A stretch of DNA of 6,688 nucleotides from an uncultured Propionibacteriaceae bacterium (GCA_937859105.1 CALMAD010000020.1:1-6688), one strand, 5' to 3'. Shown: positions 1 to 5,865, numbered from the stretch's first letter. Notes: a model not told the origin generated them from the letters alone. Made by a program: numbers and translations.

Positions 1-277
1 TGATGACCATGTCGACCTCGTCCGCCCCGCGGGCGACCGACTGCTCGGCGTCCACGGCCTTGGCCTCGCTGGAGACCGCACCCGACGGGAACCCGCACAC
101 GGTCGCGATCTTCACCCCGCCCCGCGGCTGCACTGGCAGCAGGCTCGGGGAGATACAGATCGAATAGGTGCCCAGGGTGACCGCCTCGTCGAGGAGGGCG
201 GCGACCTGCGCGGGCGTCGACTCCGGCTTGAGCAGGGTGTGGTCGACCATGCGGGCAACGTCAGTACGGCTGGGCAT
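1..277 (-). CDS. deoC: Deoxyribose-phosphate aldolase DeoC (N-terminal part, cut by window edge)
   Basis: DeoC is a cytosolic class I (Schiff-base) aldolase that reversibly splits 2-deoxyribose 5-phosphate into acetaldehyde and glyceraldehyde 3-phosphate. Ninety-two residues are visible, roughly 40% of a usual 220-260 residue enzyme. They carry the family's opening [10 protein letters not shown] motif (residues 10-19), the [11 protein letters not shown] strand/loop (56-66) and the ADEVDMVI segment (85-92); by homology Asp89 is the catalytic aspartate. The Schiff-base lysine lies beyond the window, so activity cannot be confirmed. The ATG at 277 directly abuts the TGA of the upstream dehydrogenase and is preceded by AAAGGAGAG, a strong Shine-Dalgarno sequence lying inside that gene's last codons. 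Gene three of a minus-strand operon, it may serve nucleoside deoxyribose salvage or cleave the phosphorylated product of its two partners. Family assignment is firm; the role in this operon is inferred. Confidence 0.92.
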   Translation of the reverse strand, partial: MPSRTDVARMVDHTLLKPESTPAQVAALLDEAVTLGTYSICISPSLLPVQPRGGVKIATVCGFPSGAVSSEAKAVDAEQSVARGADEVDMVI

Positions 278-1351
278 TCAACTCTCCTTTCCGGCGCCGG
301 CCGGCCACTGGGGCAGGAACAGCACCTTGGAGCTCACGACCGTGCGCTCCTTCATCTGCTTCACGAACGGACCCACCTGCTCGATGGGCAACTCGTGCGT
401 GATCATGAACTCCCACTGAAGCTCCCCGGACGCCAGCTTCTCGACCGTCGTGGTCCATTCTGCGCCTGGGAAGGGGGCGGAGAACGAGTTCCACGCCCCG
501 ATCAGGTTGATCTCGAGGCGCATGAAGCGCGCGAAGTTGTCCTTCCCGAACTCGACCGGCCGATTAGGGATGCCGATGAACACGTAATCGCCATGGCGAG
601 CGGTCAGCGCCACGCCGGCGTCCTCGATCGTCGGGACGCCCGTCGTGTCCACGACCACGTCGAAGCCCCGCCCGGCCACCTCGAGCGCCCGCTCGACGGA
701 GGTGGCGGTGCTCGTCGCGCCCACGGACGCCGCCAGCGCACACTTCTCGTCGTTGACGTCGACCGCGAGGATCTCCGACGCCCCCGCGATGCGCGCCCAC
801 TGAACGGCGAACAGCCCGATCGGGCCGCCCCCGCCCAGCACCGCGACGCGGTGGCCGGTGCGGAGCTTGGTGCGCCAAAGGGCGTGCAGGGCGATCGCGG
901 CCGGGTCGACCATGGCGGCGGCTCGCGGATCGAGCTGCTGGGGAACCCTCAACAGCAGGTTGGCCGGGCCCGCCACGTAGTCGGCGTAGGCGCCGTCCCG
1001 CCGCGAACCGTAATAGTCGTAGTCCTCGCACAGGGAGAACTCACCCTGGTGGCAGGGGTCGCAGCGGAAGCACGGCAGCATCGGCGGCACGGTGACGAGG
1101 TCGCCCACCCGGAGGTCGGTGGCGGTGCCCTCGGGGATCTCGGCGACCCACGCGGAGAACTCGTGGCCGCAGATCGTCGGGAAAGCGTAGGTGCCCTTGA
1201 CGAACATGCGGTCGAGATCAGAGCCGCACACGCCGCAGGCCGCCACCCGAAGCAGCACCTCGCCGGCGGCGGGGACGGGACGGGGGACGTCCTCGAAGCG
1301 GACGTCCCCCACCGCGTGCAGCACGGCCGCCTTCATCGTGGCGGCCGTCAT
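278..1351 (-). CDS. Zinc-dependent medium-chain dehydrogenase, GatD-like (polyol or polyol-phosphate dehydrogenase)
   Basis: A 357-residue medium-chain (MDR) dehydrogenase. The N-terminal domain carries the catalytic-zinc residues Cys42 (in CGVCGSD) and His63-Glu64 (GHE), and the structural-zinc cysteines 94, 97, 100 and 108. The Rossmann motif GGGGPIG is at 173-179, and an acidic residue in AVDVND after the next strand suggests NAD(H). YGSRRDGAYADY (114-125) and GAWNSFSAPFPGAEW near the C-terminus resemble galactitol-1-phosphate 5-dehydrogenase, so oxidation of a polyol or polyol phosphate to the ketose is likely; sorbitol, threitol or arabitol-type substrates are not excluded. Where GatD/sorbitol enzymes usually have Glu-Pro as a further zinc ligand, this one has Asp149-Pro150. 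The chosen ATG overlaps the kinase stop by 1 nt (TGATG) and has GAGGAG 11 nt upstream; the internal Met6 has no Shine-Dalgarno sequence. Superfamily is certain, GatD-like subfamily probable, substrate unknown. Confidence 0.9.
   Translation of the reverse strand: MTAATMKAAVLHAVGDVRFEDVPRPVPAAGEVLLRVAACGVCGSDLDRMFVKGTYAFPTICGHEFSAWVAEIPEGTATDLRVGDLVTVPPMLPCFRCDPCHQGEFSLCEDYDYYGSRRDGAYADYVAGPANLLLRVPQQLDPRAAAMVDPAAIALHALWRTKLRTGHRVAVLGGGGPIGLFAVQWARIAGASEILAVDVNDEKCALAASVGATSTATSVERALEVAGRGFDVVVDTTGVPTIEDAGVALTARHGDYVFIGIPNRPVEFGKDNFARFMRLEINLIGAWNSFSAPFPGAEWTTTVEKLASGELQWEFMITHELPIEQVGPFVKQMKERTVVSSKVLFLPQWPAGAGKES
1282..1310. repeat. Perfect 11-bp inverted repeat inside the 5' end of the dehydrogenase gene
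   Basis: GGGGGACGTCC (1282-1292) and GGACGTCCCCC (1300-1310) are exact reverse complements around a 7-base loop. They cover codons 14-24 of the dehydrogenase, about 40 nt downstream of its start. Each arm also contains the palindrome GGACGTCC, so the DNA could be read as two 8-bp protein sites 10 bp apart. In mRNA it would form a very GC-rich hairpin near the ribosome start. Confidence 0.7.
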
Positions 1352-2892
1352 CAGGCTTTCTGCTCCTCGTGCAGGGCGATGTCGTGCAGGAGGCCTTTCA
1401 TCACCGGGTAGCTGTCGATGTACTTCTGCAGGTAGAAGCGGTACTCGTCGTGGGCGGACTGGCTCGGCTCGATGGTCCTGACGACACGCACCATCTCGTC
1501 GGCGGCCTGCGGCAGGCTGTCGTAGATGCCGGCGCCGACGGCCGCGATCATGGCGGACCCGAGAATCGGCCCCTCGGTGACGTCGGTGATCGTCAACGGC
1601 AGGTTGCACACGTCGGCATGCATCTGCATCCACAGGGAGCTCTTGACCGGGCCGCCCGAGACCACGATCTCCTCGGGCGCGAACCCGTACTGGCGCATGA
1701 GCCGGAAGATGTTCTCGGTGCCGAAGCAGATGCCTTCGATGATGGACCGGTACAAGTGGCCTTCGGTCTTGCCGAGCGTGAGGCCGGCGAAGACGCCACG
1801 GCTGTGGGGATCAACGTAGGGGGAGCGGTTGCCTTGGAAATGGTCGAGCAGGATCAGCCCGTCGCTGCCGATCGGCACCTCCTCGGCGAGCTTGTTGAGC
1901 TCGTCGTACACGTCGGTGCCGTTGGCCTGGGCGGCCTGCGTCGCCTTGAGCGCGAGGGTGTTCTTGAACCACGAGACGACCGAACCGGTGGACGCCTGCC
2001 CGGCCTCCAGCGTGTACTCGCCCTCGATCACGGCGTCGGTGTAGGAGCCCCACAGGCCCGGCGCGTACACGGGCGTGGCCGACTGGGCGAGCATCACGTG
2101 GGACGAGCCGGTGATGAGCGCCAGCTTGCCCGGTGCGACGACGCCGAGGCCGACCTGGCCCGCGTAGGCGTCGATGATGCCCTCGGCGACCGGAGTGCCC
2201 TCCTTGAGGCCCAACTCCTCGGCGGCCTGCTTCGACAGTCCACCGACGACGTCGCCGACCGGCAGCAAGCGTGAGGGGAACTTCTCGAGCACGTCGGAGG
2301 CGTCCGCCTTCTCGTACAAGCTGGTGGGCCAGCCGCGGTCGTAGAAGTACTTGCCAGCGGCGTGATTGATCGACATCGTCCACTCGCCGGTGAGCTTCTT
2401 GGTGAGCCAGTCGGTGCAGTCGGCGACGTACGCGGCCTTCTCCCAGACGTCGGGCTCGTTGTCCTTCAGCCACATGACCTTCGGCAGCCCCCACTCGGCG
2501 GAGACAGCGCCCATGCCGGAGTACTTCAGCGCCGGATCCATCGTGCGGGCCAACTTGGTGGCCTGCGCGGACGCCCGGACGTCCATCCAGAGGATCGCGG
2601 GGCGCAGGTGCTGGCCGTCGGCGTCCATCGCGACGACGGTCGCGCTCGTGGAGTCGAGGGAGATGCCGGCGATCGCCTCAGGCGGCAGTCCGGACGCCTG
2701 CATCGCCTTTGACACAGATTCTTTGATACACCGCCACCATTCGTCGGGATCCTGCTCGGCGCGGCCCGCACGAGGGTACTGGGTGTCCCACAGGACCGCA
2801 TGGGTGCCGAGGAGCTTGCCGTGCGGATCGAAAATGCCGACGCGGGCGCCGCCGGTGCCCATGTCGATGCCCATCAACGCGAGTTCGGTCAC
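1351..2892 (-). CDS. FGGY-family carbohydrate kinase (xylulokinase/ribulokinase-like)
   Basis: A 513-residue ATP-dependent sugar kinase, close to the usual FGGY length of about 500. GIDMGTGGARVGIFD (8-22) is the N-terminal nucleotide/phosphate loop; WMDVRA (102-107) is in the sugar-binding region; Asp241 in IIDAYAGQVG is the expected catalytic base; HFQGNRSPYVDP (351-362) and the region from GHLYRSIIEG through VVSGGPVKSSLW to GSAM (378-448) form the C-terminal FGGY_C domain. Substrate is probably a pentulose, tetrulose or polyol; xylulokinase is the likely automatic label, but sequence alone does not separate it from ribulokinase- or YoaC-like kinases. The GTG at 2892 starts the protein where the family starts and follows a purine-rich tract (2894-2911) with GAGGGAG at proper spacing; an in-frame ATG at 2967 would add 25 unlike residues and run through the putative promoter. 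It is first in the operon and overlaps the dehydrogenase by 1 nt. A low-GC, rare-codon patch occurs near residues 56-62. Confidence 0.93.
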   Translation of the reverse strand: MTELALMGIDMGTGGARVGIFDPHGKLLGTHAVLWDTQYPRAGRAEQDPDEWWRCIKESVSKAMQASGLPPEAIAGISLDSTSATVVAMDADGQHLRPAILWMDVRASAQATKLARTMDPALKYSGMGAVSAEWGLPKVMWLKDNEPDVWEKAAYVADCTDWLTKKLTGEWTMSINHAAGKYFYDRGWPTSLYEKADASDVLEKFPSRLLPVGDVVGGLSKQAAEELGLKEGTPVAEGIIDAYAGQVGLGVVAPGKLALITGSSHVMLAQSATPVYAPGLWGSYTDAVIEGEYTLEAGQASTGSVVSWFKNTLALKATQAAQANGTDVYDELNKLAEEVPIGSDGLILLDHFQGNRSPYVDPHSRGVFAGLTLGKTEGHLYRSIIEGICFGTENIFRLMRQYGFAPEEIVVSGGPVKSSLWMQMHADVCNLPLTITDVTEGPILGSAMIAAVGAGIYDSLPQAADEMVRVVRTIEPSQSAHDEYRFYLQKYIDSYPVMKGLLHDIALHEEQKA

Positions 2893-2893
2893 G

Positions 2894-2911
2894 TCCTTCT
2901 CCCTCTTCCTT
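2894..2911 (-). promoter_or_regulatory. Purine-rich ribosome-binding region that fixes the kinase GTG start
   Basis: Reading on the minus strand, an unbroken purine tract lies directly before the GTG at 2892-2890. It contains GAGGGAG six bases from the start codon and AAGGA one base from it. This supports GTG at 2892 rather than the in-frame ATG at 2967, which has no such tract. Confidence 0.65.
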
Positions 2912-2953
2912 GAGGATTGCGGACACCACGAACCAGTGCCCTCTAAAGGCGTG

Positions 2954-2983
2954 ACTCTAGTTATCACCCGGTGTGGGGGGCAG
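2954..2983 (-). promoter_or_regulatory. Possible promoter of the kinase-dehydrogenase-deoC operon
   Basis: On the minus strand TAGAGT (2959-2954) fits the actinobacterial TAnnnT -10 box and sits in the only AT-rich part of the 123-bp gap. A poor -35 candidate, CTGCCC (2983-2978), lies 18 bases upstream. A start near 2946 would give a leader of about 54 nt. A loose GTGA-N9-TCAC inverted repeat (2951-2967) overlaps the -10 and could be an operator, but four-base arms are easily found by chance. Confidence 0.3.
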
Positions 2984-2996
2984 GGGGACGACCCCC
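2983..2996. terminator. Short G5/C5 hairpin between rhomboid and kinase genes (weak terminator candidate)
   Basis: GGGGG (2983-2987), loop ACGA, CCCCC (2992-2996) form a perfect 5-bp stem that reads the same way on both strands. It begins about 20 nt past the rhomboid stop, so it could end that transcript before the kinase operon. There is no U tract on the minus-strand side, and the stem is short, so this is only a candidate. Adjacent G6 at 2975-2980 offers competing pairings. Confidence 0.3.
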
Positions 2997-3015
2997 AAAT
3001 CAGGTGGACATCCGT

Positions 3016-3660
3016 TCACATGCGACGCCACGACTGCACGGAGAGACGTTTGCGACGCTCCGACGTGGAATCGAGCCACCAGGCGGCGGCCAGACCGCCG
3101 AGCGCGCCGCCGAGATGCGCTTGCCAGGAGACGCCCGGCACGCCGGGCAGCAGACCCCACAGGACGCCGCCCCACAGCGCGAAGATCACCAAGGAGAGCA
3201 GGATCTGGCGGGCGTCCTTGGAGAAGATGCCGCGGGCGAGCAGGTAGACCAGCCAGCCGAAGATCAGGCCGGACGCCCCCGCGGTCACGCTTCCAGGCGG
3301 GCTGATGAGCCACGCGAGCAGGCCCGAGCCCACCACCGAACTGCCGGTCGAGATGAGCCAGCGGCGAAGGCCGCCGAGCAGCACGACGACGCCCAGGACG
3401 AAGAACGGAACCGTGTTGGCGATCAGATGGCCGAAGCCGAAATGGATCAGCGGAGCGGTGAGGATGTTCGGAAGGTCGGAGACATCGCGCGGGCTGACGC
3501 CCAGCCGGTCGAGCGCGCCGCCGGTGAAGAGGTCGAGGATCTCGATCACCCACAGCAGCGCGAGCCCCAAGCCCATGAACTGGGACGCCCCCTTCACGGT
3601 GCGAAGACGGCGAGCCGGTGGCGACGGCGGGACGGGGCGGGCTGGGTACAGCGAGCTCAT
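3016..3660 (-). CDS. Rhomboid family intramembrane serine protease
   Basis: A 214-residue multi-pass membrane protein. After a basic, proline-rich cytosolic N-terminus (1-27) about six hydrophobic segments follow: roughly 28-46, 66-97, 101-120, 125-146, 152-172 and 177-196, ending in a basic tail. The rhomboid signatures are complete: HFGFGHLIANT has the His73/His78/Asn82 pattern (HxxxxHxxxN, oxyanion and structural residues), GASG places the nucleophile at Ser130, and QAHLGG gives the catalytic His182. It should therefore be an active protease cleaving single-pass membrane proteins within the bilayer; the substrate is unknown. The ATG at 3660 begins just before the predicted N-terminal region. 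An in-frame ATG at 3726 would add 22 residues, mostly Pro/Arg, and has no good ribosome site; the Shine-Dalgarno for 3660 is also weak. It is transcribed divergently from mtnP, and lies 123 bp upstream of the kinase operon on the same strand. Confidence 0.91.
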   Translation of the reverse strand: MSSLYPARPVPPSPPARRLRTVKGASQFMGLGLALLWVIEILDLFTGGALDRLGVSPRDVSDLPNILTAPLIHFGFGHLIANTVPFFVLGVVVLLGGLRRWLISTGSSVVGSGLLAWLISPPGSVTAGASGLIFGWLVYLLARGIFSKDARQILLSLVIFALWGGVLWGLLPGVPGVSWQAHLGGALGGLAAAWWLDSTSERRKRLSVQSWRRM

Positions 3661-3785
3661 GACGTCCAGTCTGCCTGGCGGAGGCAACCGGCGGGGAAGG
3701 ACTGGGCGTGTGTCCCGTGCCAGCATGACGGGTCTGTCGCCCCGGACGCCTCGCTCTCGGTGGGTGGGCCGGCGACGGGTCGGAC

Positions 3786-3822
3786 CTGAATGGGGCCCGA
3801 GGCCGCCGCTAGGGTGAAACCT
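3786..3822 (+). promoter_or_regulatory. mtnP promoter; possible leaderless start or overlapping Shine-Dalgarno
   Basis: TAGGGT (3810-3815) matches the actinobacterial TAnnnT -10 consensus and ends exactly 7 bases before the ATG at 3823, the spacing expected if transcription begins on the start codon itself. A partial -35 (CTGAAT, 3786-3791) lies 18 bases upstream. The same bases, AGGGTG, also read as a fair Shine-Dalgarno sequence, so either a leaderless mRNA or a conventional leader from a promoter further upstream is possible. Confidence 0.5.
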
Positions 3823-4620
3823 ATGCAGGCAGACATCGGCATCATCGGCGGCTCAGGCTTCTATTCGTTCTTCGATCAGGCGGAGAAGGTGGAGGTCGAC
3901 ACGCCGTTCGACGCCCCGTCCGCTCCGCTGTCGGTGGGGGAGGTCGCGGGTCGCCGCGTCGCGTTTCTGCCGCGCCACGGCGAACGGCACCAGTTCGCGC
4001 CGCACAAGGTGAACTACCGGGCGAACCTGTGGGCCCTCCGCTCGGTGGGGGTGCGGCAGGTGCTCGCACCGTGCGCGGTGGGTGGCCTGCGCCGGGAGTT
4101 GGAGCCGGGCACGTTCGTCGTGCCGGACCAGGTCGTCGACCGCACCTATCGCGCGGGCCACACCGTCTGGGAGGCGGAGGGGCCGGTCGTGCATGTGCCC
4201 TTCGCCGACCCCTACTGCCCGCGCGGACGCGAGGCGCTGTTGGGGTCCGCATCCGAGGAGACGCCCCTGGTCGATGGCGGGACTCTCGTCGTGATCAACG
4301 GCCCGCGGTTCAGCAGCCGGGCGGAGTCGCAGTGGCATGCCGCAGCGGGGTGGTCGGTCGTGGGCATGACCGGCATGCCGGAGGCGTCCGTCGCGCGCGA
4401 GTTGGCCCTGTGCTTCGCGACGGTGTGCATGGTCACTGATGCGGATGCCGGCCTCGAAGGCGAAGAGGGCGTCACTCACGCCGACGTCCTCGCCGTGTTC
4501 GAGAACAATATCGAGCGCCTGAAGGCGATGCTTCTTCGGACGATTGCCGCCATGCCGACCGGCGACTGCGCGTGTCAGCACGTGCTGGACGGCATGAAGC
4601 TGCCCTTCCCGCTGCCGTGA
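3823..4620 (+). CDS. mtnP: S-methyl-5'-thioadenosine phosphorylase (MTAP/PNP family)
   Basis: A 265-residue cytosolic phosphorylase splitting 5'-methylthioadenosine with phosphate into adenine and 5-methylthioribose 1-phosphate, the first step of methionine salvage. GIIGGSGFYSF (6-16) with Ser11 and PRHGERH (50-56) form the phosphate site; HKVNYRAN (61-68) and CAVGGLRRELEPG (84-96) are family landmarks; NGPRFSSRAES (159-169) and GMTGMPEASVARE (181-193) line the nucleoside pocket. VTDADAG has Asp206 and Asp208 where adenine-specific MTAPs have two aspartates, unlike the Asn of guanosine/inosine phosphorylases, so adenine specificity is favoured. The whole protein resembles the mycobacterial enzyme. 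ATG at 3823 puts the nucleotide loop at the usual distance; an in-frame ATG at 3790 would swallow the likely promoter. Its TGA overlaps the GTG of hemW by 4 nt, implying translational coupling. It may also cleave 5'-deoxyadenosine, as some MTAPs do (inference). Confidence 0.94.
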   Translation: MQADIGIIGGSGFYSFFDQAEKVEVDTPFDAPSAPLSVGEVAGRRVAFLPRHGERHQFAPHKVNYRANLWALRSVGVRQVLAPCAVGGLRRELEPGTFVVPDQVVDRTYRAGHTVWEAEGPVVHVPFADPYCPRGREALLGSASEETPLVDGGTLVVINGPRFSSRAESQWHAAAGWSVVGMTGMPEASVARELALCFATVCMVTDADAGLEGEEGVTHADVLAVFENNIERLKAMLLRTIAAMPTGDCACQHVLDGMKLPFPLP

Positions 4621-5843
4621 GCCCGTCGGTCCTGCCCGATGGTGAGGCCGCCCCCGAGGACGGTGCGTTGCCGGCGTCCGCAGCCGCGGAGCTGCACCGC
4701 CGCGCGCTCGGGGCCTACGTGCATGTGCCGTTCTGCGCCACGCGGTGTGGCTACTGCGACTTCAACACGTACACGGCGGCCGAGTTGGGCGCCGAACCGG
4801 GCGACGCCCGGACCTCGTATCTCCGCGCGCTCGCTACGGAGATCGACGTGGCGGCTCGGACGCTGACCGGCGCTCCTCCGCTCAGCACCGTCTTCTTCGG
4901 TGGCGGGACGCCCACGACGTTGGCCGTGGACGACTTCGCGTCCGTCCTGGGTCGGCTCCGAGCGAGGCTGGGGATGGCCGATGACGCCGAGGTCACGACC
5001 GAGGCGAATCCCGACTCCGTGACCGAACAGTCACTCGTCGGCCTGCGCGAGGCGGGCGTGAACCGCATTTCTTTCGGGATGCAGAGCTCGGCGCCGCATG
5101 TGCTGGCGACGCTTGAACGCACCCACACCCCGGGGCGGGCGTTGCAGGCCGTCCGATGGGCGCGCGCGGCGGGCTTCGACTCCGTTTCGCTGGATCTCAT
5201 CTACGGGACGCCCGGCGAATCGCTCGATGACTGGCGCCGATCGCTTGATGACGCGCTGTCCGTCAACCCTGACCATGTGAGCGCGTATTCGCTCATCGTG
5301 GAGGACGGGACGCGGCTGGCAGCCCAGGTTCGCCGTGGCGTCCTCCCCATGCCCGACGAGGACGACCTCGCCGACAAGTACGTCATCGCCGACCAGAATC
5401 TCTCCGCGGCGGGCCTGGATTGGTACGAGGTCAGCAACTGGGCGCGTCCCGGCCGGGAGTGCCGGCACAACATGGCCTACTGGACCAGCGAGAACTGGTG
5501 GGGGTTCGGCCCCGGGGCGCACAGCCATGTCGGCGGCGTCCGCTGGTGGAACGTGAAGCGTCCTCGCGCCTACGCCGCTCGTCTCCTCACGGATGCGTCT
5601 GCTCCCGGCTCGCCTGCTGCGGCGCGCGAAGTCCTGACCGACGCCGAGCGACGTGAGGAGCGCGTGTTGCTGGAGCTACGCCTCGCGGACGGGCTGCCCG
5701 TCGACGTGCTTCGGCCGACCGAGCGGGCACGCATCCCGGACGTCGTCACGAGCGGTCTCGCCGTCGAGTCAGCCGGACGCCTCCGGCTGACTCAGCGTGG
5801 GCGCCTCCTCGCGGACGCCGTCATTCGCGATCTCCTGGATTGA
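4617..5843 (+). CDS. hemW: HemW, radical SAM heme chaperone (formerly oxygen-independent coproporphyrinogen III oxidase-like)
   Basis: A 408-residue radical-SAM protein. Cys40, Cys44 and Cys47 in CATRCGYCDF bind the 4Fe-4S cluster and SAM; the residue after the usual Cys-x is Phe49 rather than a fourth cysteine, which separates HemW (CxxxCxxCxF) from true HemN oxidase (CxxxCxxCxC). FFGGGTPT, TTEANPDSVT, RISFGMQS and DLIYGTPGE follow in the usual order of the TIM-barrel core. CRHNMAYW and the following GFGPGAH are the HemW-type heme-binding region, and a C-terminal winged-helix-like domain ends the protein. HemW binds heme and delivers it to respiratory proteins, so coproporphyrinogen oxidase activity should not be assumed. 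The GTG at 4617 begins the SPSVLPDGE extension seen in actinobacterial homologues and overlaps the mtnP stop (GTGA); the in-frame ATG at 4572 would lie inside mtnP. No hrcA, dnaJ or lepA, frequent neighbours of hemW, is visible. Confidence 0.95.
   Translation: MSPSVLPDGEAAPEDGALPASAAAELHRRALGAYVHVPFCATRCGYCDFNTYTAAELGAEPGDARTSYLRALATEIDVAARTLTGAPPLSTVFFGGGTPTTLAVDDFASVLGRLRARLGMADDAEVTTEANPDSVTEQSLVGLREAGVNRISFGMQSSAPHVLATLERTHTPGRALQAVRWARAAGFDSVSLDLIYGTPGESLDDWRRSLDDALSVNPDHVSAYSLIVEDGTRLAAQVRRGVLPMPDEDDLADKYVIADQNLSAAGLDWYEVSNWARPGRECRHNMAYWTSENWWGFGPGAHSHVGGVRWWNVKRPRAYAARLLTDASAPGSPAAAREVLTDAERREERVLLELRLADGLPVDVLRPTERARIPDVVTSGLAVESAGRLRLTQRGRLLADAVIRDLLD
5766..5793. repeat. Perfect 12-bp inverted repeat with tetraloop near the 3' end of hemW
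   Basis: GAGTCAGCCGGA (5766-5777), loop CGCC, TCCGGCTGACTC (5782-5793): all 12 pairs match. It lies inside hemW, 48-78 nt before the end of the gene, encoding VESAGRLRLTQ. It is more stable than the intergenic hairpin at 5843-5865 and also lies downstream of the opposing endonuclease gene, where it could halt that transcript. Confidence 0.75.
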
Positions 5844-5865
5844 GCAGCGCCCTCGACGCGCTGCT
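5843..5865. terminator. Intergenic hairpin between convergent hemW and HNH genes (bidirectional terminator candidate)
   Basis: AGCAGCGC (5843-5850) pairs perfectly with GCGCTGCT (5858-5865) around a 7-base loop. It begins on the last base of the hemW stop codon and lies 26 nt beyond the end of the opposing endonuclease gene, the right place for a terminator that serves both strands. No T tract follows on either side, which is common for high-GC actinobacterial terminators but leaves this unproven. Confidence 0.55.

Noticed and set aside
239..1411. 390-codon open frame on the plus strand opposite the dehydrogenase
   Set aside because: Arg/His/Gly-rich, with no family signature; it is the antisense shadow of a clear MDR gene in high-GC DNA.
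1369..2274. 301-codon plus-strand open frame opposite the kinase
   Set aside because: Low-complexity composition; the minus strand encodes all FGGY motifs here, so this is a shadow frame.
2709..2714. Perfect TTGACA -35 box on the plus strand inside the kinase gene
   Set aside because: No -10 box at 16-19 bases spacing, and no plus-strand gene follows.
2893..2967. 25-residue upstream extension of the kinase from ATG 2967
   Set aside because: No ribosome site, no resemblance to FGGY N-termini, and it would cross the candidate promoter; GTG 2892 fits better.
3133..3148. GCCCGGC-AC-GCCGGGC inverted repeat in the rhomboid gene
   Set aside because: Only 7 bp with a 2-base loop, in GC-rich coding sequence for Leu-Pro-Gly repeats; expected by chance.
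3661..3726. 22-residue upstream extension of the rhomboid protein from ATG 3726
   Set aside because: Pro/Arg-rich and without a good ribosome site; 3660 is preferred, though its own Shine-Dalgarno is weak, so some doubt remains.
2366..3789. Long plus-strand open frames (2366-3247 and 2971-3789) across the kinase start, gap and rhomboid gene
   Set aside because: They run antisense through two recognisable genes and the intergenic region and match no family I recognise.
278..5843. A defence, toxin-antitoxin or mobile system
   Set aside because: All complete genes are recognisable metabolic or housekeeping families; no integrase, transposase, direct-repeat borders or CRISPR-like repeats were seen.
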